The notes under the pieces are model-generated. The model saw only the letters and a program-made list of their open reading frames with translations, had not been told where the DNA came from and searched no databases. From positions 1 to 32,772 of the IMG/VR virus record IMGVR_UViG_3300042691_025458: DNA of 32,772 nt. One strand, 5' to 3'. This document shows, piece after piece, positions 28,990 to 32,772 of the stretch. The position numbers and the translations under genes were made by a program. Positions within the stretch are counted from its first letter, which is position 1; every line of letters starts with the position of its first letter. Origin of the DNA: a virus.

Positions 28990-29015
28990 GCCGGGGAGGC
29001 GCGAACCTCTCCGGC
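28990..29015 (-). terminator. GC-rich stem-loop after HTH regulator gene
   Basis: A 10-bp stem with one mismatch (arms 28990-28999 and 29006-29015) around CGCGAA follows the regulator's stop by 12 bases on the - strand. No T-run follows, so it may be a weak terminator or an RNA end-stabiliser. It is not a tRNA: no cloverleaf or CCA end is seen. Confidence 0.4.
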
Positions 29016-29027
29016 CCCCAAACCTTC

Positions 29028-29477
29028 CTACTCTCCGACAGGCTTGTCAAGCGGCTCGAGCACCAGCCGATGGCCCAGGGCGTTGGCGACCGCTTGCAAG
29101 CTCAGGAACGTAGCGTTCCCCTTGCGGCACCAATTCCGGTAGCTCCCTGGGTGAACGCCGGCCCGAAAGAAAATATCCCTGATGTTCCCTGTCCGCTGGC
29201 TCTCAGCCATGCAGAGCTTCAGAACTTGCGAGAGCGTCTTATCGACCCTCGGGTCTGGCTCGGTGAGGTTATGGGCGCCATCTTTCTGCTTTCCCCAAGC
29301 GCGAACATCAGCCTCGAGGACGCGGTACTGCTTCTTCCCCCGGTGTTGGACCCACTGCGAGGCGACGCGCCCTGTTTTAGCCAGGCGAGCGATATGCGAA
29401 GGGCTTGTGTTGGCGATCCACGCGGCGGTCTTGGTGTTGATCCAGCCCTCAGCGGACTGGTCTGAACGCATCGTCAT
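29028..29477 (-). CDS. Regulator with two HTH-like regions
   Basis: ATG at 29477 has AAGGGGGAT before it; ATG at 29471 is an in-frame alternative. Residues 10-61 (G-W-I-N-T-K-T-A-A-W-I, S-P-S-H-I-A-R-L-A-K-T-G and Y-R-V-L-E-A-D-V-R-A-W) look like an excisionase or MerR-type helix-turn-helix. Residues 80-137 (L-S-Q-V-L-K-L, F-F-R-A-G-V-H-P-G-S-Y and L-S-L-Q-A-V-A-N-A-L-G) look like a Cro/XRE-type domain. The fusion of two DNA-binding modules in 149 aa is unusual. It probably controls the neighbouring operator regions. It overlaps the DnaA-like gene by 29 bases. Confidence 0.7.
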   Translation of the reverse strand: MTMRSDQSAEGWINTKTAAWIANTSPSHIARLAKTGRVASQWVQHRGKKQYRVLEADVRAWGKQKDGAHNLTEPDPRVDKTLSQVLKLCMAESQRTGNIRDIFFRAGVHPGSYRNWCRKGNATFLSLQAVANALGHRLVLEPLDKPVGE

Positions 29478-29772
29478 GCTCGATCCCCCTTTTGATTTCG
29501 TGATGAAGCTTGAGCAACACCTTGTCTGCATTGACCATCGCGATCGAGTAGTTCACGACCGCTACGCTGCGGCCAAACATGGCTGCGATGCCGCGCTGGG
29601 TCGTCGTGCGGATCATGTCGTAGGCCAGGGCAATGGCCACGGCTCGGACCCGCGCGATCTCGGTGGTTCGGCGCTTGGACCGCAGATCGTTCGCGGTAAC
29701 ACCGAATCGTTTCTCGATATCGGCGGCGATCACCCGCCAGGCCTTCTCCTCCGGCGACTGAACGTCATGCAT
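29449..29772 (-). CDS. DnaA domain IV-like DNA-binding protein
   Basis: ATG at 29772 is preceded by GAGGTGG and overlaps the previous gene by 8 bases. The 107-aa protein has A-A-D-I-E-K-R-F-G-V-T-A-N-D-L, K-R-R-T-T-E-I-A-R-V-R-A-V-A-I-A-L and I-A-A-M-F-G-R. This is the layout of the DnaA C-terminal domain (PF08299), where helices bind DnaA boxes. The usual R-D-H-S-T-V is changed to R-S-V-A-V-V. It lacks the ATPase part, so it cannot be a full initiator. It may bind host or phage origins, or act as a repressor. Confidence 0.75.
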   Translation of the reverse strand: MHDVQSPEEKAWRVIAADIEKRFGVTANDLRSKRRTTEIARVRAVAIALAYDMIRTTTQRGIAAMFGRSVAVVNYSIAMVNADKVLLKLHHEIKRGIEHDDAFRPVR

Positions 29773-29992
29773 TTGAAGCCACCTCGCTCTGCCGCGCAGC
29801 GATGACGCCCGCGAGCACGGACGCCAATTTCGCGGCATTTTCCTCGGTCAGCATGATCGTGAAGTCGTCGATTTCAACGACCATCGCATCGCGCGCAGCG
29901 GTTTTGTCCCCGGTGTCGAGGGGGTAGACGTACCGCGCGGCGATGCTGTTTGGGCGCGGAAACAGGAAATTGCAGGAAAATCGTGTAATCAT
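29765..29992 (-). CDS. Hypothetical protein, 75 aa
   Basis: ATG at 29992 follows AAAAGGGAGTTTTCTT. The product begins M-I-T-R-F-S-C-N-F-L-F-P-R-P-N, has T-A-A-R-D-A-M-V-V-E-I-D-D-F, and ends with a hydrophobic Ala/Val helix (A-K-L-A-S-V-L-A-G-V-I-A-A). The strands and the final helix suggest a compact domain. No function is recognised. Confidence 0.65.
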   Translation of the reverse strand: MITRFSCNFLFPRPNSIAARYVYPLDTGDKTAARDAMVVEIDDFTIMLTEENAAKLASVLAGVIAARQSEVASNA

Positions 29993-30007
29993 AAGAAAAC
30001 TCCCTTT

Positions 30008-30202
30008 TCACGTATTGTGAAGATGTACGCGCCAGGACGAGCCGTCCTTATCGCCCCAGAACTCGACTGTCTGAGCCGTCTCAGCCCAGGCGTCGCACGC
30101 GACGAGAAGCTTAATGAGCAGCCTCGCCGAGTAATCGGCATGCGCGATCTCATTGTGCGAGATGCTGCGCGCGATCAACTGGTCTGCGGTTGGGTTCATC
30201 AT
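30008..30202 (-). CDS. Conserved small phage protein, 64 aa
   Basis: ATG at 30202 overlaps the upstream stop (ATGA) and follows GGGAGAGG. The product carries S-I-S-H-N-E-I-A-H-A-D-Y-S-A-R-L-L-I, then E-F-W-G, a W-R-V-H-L ending and a D-A-W-A-E-T centre. I have seen this arrangement in several siphovirus and podovirus small proteins with no assigned role. It is hydrophilic and has no membrane segment. Confidence 0.7.
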   Translation of the reverse strand: MMNPTADQLIARSISHNEIAHADYSARLLIKLLVACDAWAETAQTVEFWGDKDGSSWRVHLHNT

Positions 30203-30492
30203 GCCTCTCCCAGAACCTCTCGGATGCGCTCTGCCAGGGCGGCGCGAATGATCGCCTGATCCGTGGCATCGCGCACGTCGAAGCCCGGCGGCTGCGGCAA
30301 CGAGCCCGCCTCCCAGGTGTCAGTGTCCGACCAGTGCGCGGTTTCCTCCTCTTCGCACAGGGACGAGACATGCCCCTCGGCAGCGGTGAGGATCGCGGGA
30401 TCCTCGAGGGCTGCGGCGACGCGCGTCAGTGCCACGGGTTTGTTTGCGCCGACGATTGCGGCCCAATGGGTCCGCGCCAGTTTCTCGCTCAT
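30199..30492 (-). CDS. Hypothetical protein, 97 aa
   Basis: ATG at 30492 lies 2 bases after the previous stop. The product has W-A-A-I-V-G-A-N-K-P-V-A-L-T-R-V-A-A-A, an acidic stretch (C-E-E-E-E-T), and a C-terminal helical part with I-I-R-A-A-L-A-E-R-I-R. It is acidic overall. No family is recognised. Its neighbours suggest membership of an early control operon. Confidence 0.65.
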   Translation of the reverse strand: MSEKLARTHWAAIVGANKPVALTRVAAALEDPAILTAAEGHVSSLCEEEETAHWSDTDTWEAGSLPQPPGFDVRDATDQAIIRAALAERIREVLGEA

Positions 30493-30494
30493 TG

Positions 30495-30821
30495 TCAGAT
30501 CCTCTCAATGTCAGCAACAAGCGCGGGCCGACCGGCGCGCTGTTTGAACTGCTCGCGCGTCACCAGCGCGAACGCAGCGGCATCGTCTTCGTCGCTGAGC
30601 CAGGATGAGACCAACACCCGTTCCTTATCCCAAGACCAGACGCCCGCATGCACGGGGATCGGTTCCCCGCCAAACGTCGGGAGGTCGGAGAGATCGAGCG
30701 CCTCCCAAGCCTCCAACGTGAGCAGCTTGTCAACCTCAAGGATTTTCGTCCAGAGGTCGGTGAGGTTATGCGCCTCTTCGATGTACTTCATCGCGGCGCC
30801 GGTGATTTCGAACAGTGCCAT
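30495..30821 (-). CDS. Conserved small phage protein, 108 aa
   Basis: ATG at 30821 follows AAAGGGAGAGACGAA. The product has E-A-L-D-L-S-D-L-P-T-F-G-G-E-P-I-P, then G-V-W-S-W-D-K-E-R-V-L-V-S-S. This T-F-G-G-E...W-S-W-D-x-D/E-R-V/L-L-V pattern recurs in phage small proteins. It is the first gene of the transcript from the promoter near 30894, and a palindrome lies in its leader. The function is unknown. Confidence 0.7.
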   Translation of the reverse strand: MALFEITGAAMKYIEEAHNLTDLWTKILEVDKLLTLEAWEALDLSDLPTFGGEPIPVHAGVWSWDKERVLVSSWLSDEDDAAAFALVTREQFKQRAGRPALVADIERI

Positions 30822-30840
30822 TTCGTCTCTCCCTTTCTCA

Positions 30841-30853
30841 CCGGAACATCCGG
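30841..30853. promoter_or_regulatory. Palindrome CCGGA-N3-TCCGG in the leader of 30495-30821
   Basis: Five-base arms around ACA form a symmetric site lying about 30 bases downstream of the inferred transcription start and 20 bases before the ATG. It could act as an operator or form a hairpin near the ribosome-binding site. The role is inferred from position only. Confidence 0.4.
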
Positions 30854-30888
30854 TAGCCCTGTATACGCGCTATCCTATCATCACATGT

Positions 30889-30923
30889 AGGGTATTATCG
30901 CATAGCTGGCCGCGCGCGGTAAT
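30889..30923 (-). promoter_or_regulatory. Probable promoter with extended -10 (TG-N-GATAAT)
   Basis: On the - strand TGCGATAAT (-10 hexamer at 30894-30899) is an extended -10 element, with a weak -35 (TTACCG, 17 bases upstream). The inferred start is near 30887, before the gene at 30495-30821. ATTATCGCATAGCT (30894-30907) overlaps the -10 and is repeated with two changes at 30926-30939, a spacing of 32 bases. That layout is typical of operator pairs. Confidence 0.5.
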
Positions 30924-30939
30924 CCATTATTGCATGGCT
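30894..30939. repeat. Two direct 14-base repeats, 32 bases apart, over the promoter
   Basis: ATTATCGCATAGCT (30894-30907) and ATTATTGCATGGCT (30926-30939) match at 12 of 14 positions. Their start-to-start distance of 32 bases is near three helix turns, so both face the same side of DNA. One overlaps the -10, the other lies just upstream of the -35. A repressor or activator could use both. This is inference. Confidence 0.5.
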
Positions 30940-31074
30940 CGATCCACCTGATAGCGCTCGATCGATCGCATGCCAGCCGTGCGGGCGCGAGACCTAGCCG
31001 CGCGTGATCGGTTTTCAGCAGCTCGCGCGTGTCTGGGGAAGCTCGAATTCATGGGTGCGACCTGGCCGGCGCAC

Positions 31075-31107
31075 AAAACGAAAGGGGGCGGCATTGCTAC
31101 CGCCCCC
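31075..31107 (-). terminator. Intrinsic terminator, - strand
   Basis: On the - strand GGGGGCGG pairs with CCGCCCCC (31100-31107 with 31084-31091) around an 8-base loop, followed by TTTCGTTTT. It lies 26 bases after the stop of the 26-aa gene. It ends the small-gene transcript coming from the right and separates it from the promoter near 30894. Confidence 0.75.
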
Positions 31108-31132
31108 CCCCCCTAGGTCGCTTGGCGTGCTG

Positions 31133-31213
31133 CTACGCGACGAACACGATTAGCGCGCAAATCACGGCCATCATGGCCAAGAACGCGAGACCGTCAATGA
31201 AGGCTCGAAGCAT
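31133..31213 (-). CDS. Membrane micro-protein, 26 aa
   Basis: ATG at 31213 has AAAGGGAACTGACC before it, and the upstream gene ends in the same sequence. The peptide starts M-L-R-A-F-I-D-G-L and continues with an almost entirely hydrophobic helix (A-F-L-A-M-M-A-V-I-C-A-L-I-V-F-V-A). It would sit as a single pass in the inner membrane. It is short but has a good start and is followed by a terminator. The role is unknown. Confidence 0.6.
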   Translation of the reverse strand: MLRAFIDGLAFLAMMAVICALIVFVA

Positions 31214-31215
31214 GG

Positions 31216-31455
31216 TCAGTTCCCTTTCTGCGGAGCGACGATGAAGACGCGCGCATGCCGGAACGCGACAATGATGCCGCGCCGAGACCATCGGACGCTT
31301 TTGGGAGACGTTGCGGCGCTTTGCCCAAGCCCCCATCCATACATTTCGCGAACGCGCATCAATTCGTCGTGCGCAGTTTCGCATGGATGCGACGCGACGA
31401 AAGGCGCGGCCCCTGAACAGAACCATTTCGTACGTCGAACAGATTGCGTTGGCAT
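31216..31455 (-). CDS. Hypothetical basic protein, 79 aa
   Basis: ATG at 31455 follows GGAAAGGGGTTCTTT, a strong site. The product is Arg-rich with W-F-C-S-G-A-A-P-F-V and a K-S-V-R-W-S-R-R-G-I-I-V-A-F-R-H-A-R-V-F segment that reads like beta strands. Two Cys could form a metal or disulfide site. No family is recognised. The upstream overlapping frame (31359-31553) has no such site. Confidence 0.6.
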   Translation of the reverse strand: MPTQSVRRTKWFCSGAAPFVASHPCETAHDELMRVREMYGWGLGQSAATSPKSVRWSRRGIIVAFRHARVFIVAPQKGN

Positions 31456-31487
31456 AAAGAACCCCTTTCCTTCATTAGCCTCTTCAG

Positions 31488-31524
31488 TACCCGCATAACG
31501 GGTAGACCGGGGTGATGCCCCGGT
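31488..31524. repeat. Two consecutive hairpins between small genes
   Basis: TACCCG-CATAA-CGGGTA (31488-31504) and ACCGGGG-TGATG-CCCCGGT (31506-31524) stand back to back, separated by one base. They lie between the genes at 31534 and 31455 on the - strand. No T-run follows on that strand, so they may stabilise mRNA ends or act as weak terminators. On the + strand the second is followed by TTTCGG. Confidence 0.45.
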
Positions 31525-31533
31525 TTCGGCTTG

Positions 31534-31782
31534 TTAGGTAGCGGACTCGGCAAGCCAACAACCGCCCATGTCAGAAAAGGCCTTGATGCTTGTATGGGAA
31601 CCCTTGCGGCGGCGGGGCCTTAAGGCGATTGCAACTCGCCGCATTTCAGGCCGTTCAAGGGCCGCTTTATGAATGGCGACCGCTTGAGACCAATTTTCAC
31701 AAGCGACGCAAAGGAAAGAGTGTCCGCCCCTTGCCCTGCCCCAACCGGACATGAACTTATCGGTCATGTTTACGTAGATCAT
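31534..31782 (-). CDS. Conserved phage protein, 82 aa
   Basis: ATG at 31782 overlaps the upstream stop (ATGA) and has GCGGGAGACGACGC before it; ATG at 31818 lies inside the preceding gene. It begins M-I-Y-V-N-M-T-D-K-F-M-S-G-W-G-R-A, then G-G-H-S-F-L-C-V-A-C-E-N-W, and S-Q-A-V-A-I-H-K-A-A. This Y-V-x-M-T-D-K-F-M-S-G-W-G pattern recurs in small phage proteins of unknown function. Two Cys lie in C-V-A-C. Confidence 0.75.
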   Translation of the reverse strand: MIYVNMTDKFMSGWGRARGGHSFLCVACENWSQAVAIHKAALERPEMRRVAIALRPRRRKGSHTSIKAFSDMGGCWLAESAT

Positions 31783-32264
31783 GCGTCGTCTCCCGCAGGA
31801 AGCAAAGGAACAATCCATCCCTTGACGGTTTCCCCGTCGTCATCGATCCACTCGCCGAGTGAAACGGTTTCGCCGAGTTCCCACCCATTGTCATCCATTC
31901 GGTGAGCGGAAAAGTAGTTCTCGGCCACGATGAATGCCCATTCGGCGCATGACGCGCGGCCGATGACAACGTCACCTTCAAGGGATACAGGAAGGCGAGG
32001 CTTCGCCGTTTCGGCCAGCAGGGCATTCCAATCGTCTGTCTCAAAGACGGGGTAGCCGTCCTCCGTTGTCAGTCCGAAACGGGGAACGCTAGGGCATTCC
32101 CGGCGATCAGCGTCCGCGTAATCGATGAAGACCCGCAGCGTCTCGCCGTCAGCGACGAATTGGAACGATGGGCATGCGTCATTCTTCCATGACGTTTCGA
32201 TCCATCCCGAGGGTATCGGAGGGAAGTCGGATAGCGGATAGTCTGTGAAGATCGAGTGGTTCAT
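31779..32264 (-). CDS. Hypothetical acidic protein, 161 aa
   Basis: ATG at 32264 is preceded by GAAAGGGGTTTCG; an ATG at 32354 would run through the promoter. It is the first gene of the rightmost transcript. The product is acidic and rich in Asp, Trp and Glu, with S-G-W-I-E-T-S-W-K-N-D-A-C and F-V-A-D-G-E-T-L-R-V-F-I-D-Y-A-D, and a later E-W-I-D-D-D-G-E-T-V-K-G-W. It has no membrane segment. An early accessory or anti-host protein is plausible from position, but nothing in the sequence names a function. Confidence 0.75.
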   Translation of the reverse strand: MNHSIFTDYPLSDFPPIPSGWIETSWKNDACPSFQFVADGETLRVFIDYADADRRECPSVPRFGLTTEDGYPVFETDDWNALLAETAKPRLPVSLEGDVVIGRASCAEWAFIVAENYFSAHRMDDNGWELGETVSLGEWIDDDGETVKGWIVPLLPAGDDA

Positions 32265-32300
32265 CGAAACCCCTTTCGAGCGGCAGGATTGCCAGCGCCG

Positions 32301-32329
32301 ACTATGGTGCATGACGCGACCGATTGCAA
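32301..32329 (-). promoter_or_regulatory. Probable sigma70-type promoter for 31779-32264
   Basis: On the - strand TTGCAA (32324-32329) and CATAGT (32301-32306) are separated by exactly 17 bases. Each matches four of six consensus bases. The start would be near 32294, with a 30-base leader to the ATG at 32264. No other site with this spacing was noticed nearby. Confidence 0.5.
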
Positions 32330-32381
32330 ACGGTTTTCGCACCCGCTCATTCAAAATGTAGAGGTTAAAGAAAACACGCCC

Positions 32382-32442
32382 GTCTCTTCACCTCATGCAC
32401 ACACAGGAAGAGACACGTAGAGGGAGAGACGCTAAGGGAGAC
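32382..32442. repeat. Inverted repeat and GGRAGAC direct repeats upstream of promoter
   Basis: GTCTCTTC (32382-32389) and GAAGAGAC (32407-32414) form a perfect 8-base inverted repeat with 17 bases between. Related direct copies, GGGAGAGAC (32422-32430) and GGGAGAC (32436-32442), follow. Such spaced repeats suggest a protein-binding array upstream of the promoter. Their role is inference. Confidence 0.45.
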
Positions 32443-32772
32443 AGTGTCGCCCTATCTGATCCGGCCGCCGTCTCGCGATCTATCGCGACCAGGTCGATGC
32501 TGCGGTGCAACATGTCATCGCGCAATCCGTGTTGCAGCGCACAATGCCGGGCGTTCGAGCTTGACCCGCCGCCCGTCGCCCGCGCCCGCGCTCTACCGCA
32601 CGCCCAGCGCCGCCCATGCTGGTCTCGCCTCGCCCGCGCGCGCCGTCCAGCGCCGGATCGATGGGGGTAGGGGTAGGGGGTCGAGAACGACGGCGAAGCA
32701 GGCCCCCCCCGGCTTGGGGTTTTGACAAGATCAGTTGCAGAGGCTACGGGCATGTCCTCACGCTTGGCACGG

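Larger units (their letters stand above)
28509..29027. other. Non-coding regulatory stretch between regulator and packed gene set
   Basis: This gap of about 520 bases has no convincing gene. Only a weak 70-aa frame at 28661-28873 (-) could be coding. It holds a + strand hairpin with a T-run (28566-28598), two copies of CTGCTTTTGGG about 60 bases apart (28539 and 28599), an exact 20-bp palindrome (28905-28924) and a GC-rich stem (28990-29015). The mix suggests a transcription-control region for the genes to its left, read on the - strand. Confidence 0.6.
30822..31132. other. Gene-free control region, about 310 bases
   Basis: No convincing frame is seen here. It holds, from left to right, a palindrome (30841-30853), a promoter with repeated 14-base sites (30894-30939), a mixed GC-rich stretch, and a terminator at 31075-31107 next to a run of eleven C (31103-31113). 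Confidence 0.6.
32265..32772. other. Apparent non-coding region to the right edge, about 500 bases
   Basis: Open frames exist on both strands (for example 32388-32753 and 32480-32728), but they are Arg/Pro/Ala-rich, lack good ribosome-binding sites and match each other as shadows of GC-rich DNA. The region holds a promoter, an inverted repeat with direct repeats and G-rich tracts, described separately. It may contain the left boundary of other genes outside the window. Confidence 0.5.

Noticed and set aside
28940-29025. Possible tRNA gene from GGTTCGCGCC-like sequence on the - strand
   Set aside because: Only a single stem is seen; no acceptor, D or anticodon arms and no CCA-like end. It fits a plain hairpin after the regulator gene.
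31359-31553. 64-aa frame on the - strand
   Set aside because: It runs through the double hairpin and overlaps the better-supported gene at 31216. Its start has no good site.
32388-32753. Frames on both strands at the right edge
   Set aside because: Arg/Pro/Ala-rich, overlapping each other and lacking ribosome-binding sites; judged non-coding.
1-32772. CRISPR array, insertion sequence, integrase or attachment sites
   Set aside because: No regularly spaced repeats, transposase or recombinase motifs, or tRNA-flanked repeats were seen.

Overview
The window is a segment of a tailed double-stranded DNA bacteriophage genome. GC-rich codon use, Gram-negative type lysis genes and a 3TM holin of the gene-transfer-agent type suggest a proteobacterial, perhaps alphaproteobacterial, host; this is an inference. 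No ribosomal, metabolic or other host gene is visible. Large terminase, portal, DNA polymerase, RNA polymerase and integrase are not seen, so they probably lie outside the window or are absent. Most functional names rest on recognition of family motifs by eye, not on searches.

Bases 1-20053 (+ strand) form the virion and lysis block. The order is: a structural protein entering from the left edge; a run of small proteins (604-3166); a GroES-like co-chaperonin (3360-3662); probable scaffold, a conserved companion protein, decoration protein and major capsid protein (3659-6577); a hairpin after the capsid gene; a triple-repeat protein and small virion candidates (6695-9538); a podovirus-like adaptor and nozzle pair (9547-12338); three probable ejection proteins (12338-17435); two tiny lysine-rich proteins; two fibre-like proteins (17749-19403); and two consecutive membrane proteins resembling holins (19410-20053). 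Most genes abut or overlap by 1-4 bases, which indicates long polycistronic transcripts with translational coupling.

Bases 20043-32264 (- strand) form the opposite block, convergent with the first and overlapping it tail to tail by 11 bp. Read in its own direction (right to left), it begins at a probable promoter near 32301-32329. Next come small accessory proteins, a terminator at 31075-31107 and a second promoter and operator region (30841-30939). These are followed by a DnaA domain IV-like protein and a regulator with two HTH-like regions (29028-29772), then a non-coding stretch with a perfect operator-like palindrome (28905-28924). A tightly packed set of about 20 small genes follows, containing a C5 cytosine methyltransferase, a HEXXH protein and a replication-like protein. 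The block ends with a recombination cassette (YqaJ exonuclease, Erf annealing protein, a small protein with an SSB-like tail) and an M15 peptidase endolysin.

The capsid module builds the head, perhaps helped by the phage GroES. The adaptor, nozzle and ejection proteins form a short-tail injection machine, and the holins plus the M15 peptidase release progeny. The opposite block supplies DNA replication, recombination, modification and control. Bases 32265-32772 look non-coding and hold a promoter, an inverted repeat and G-rich tracts.
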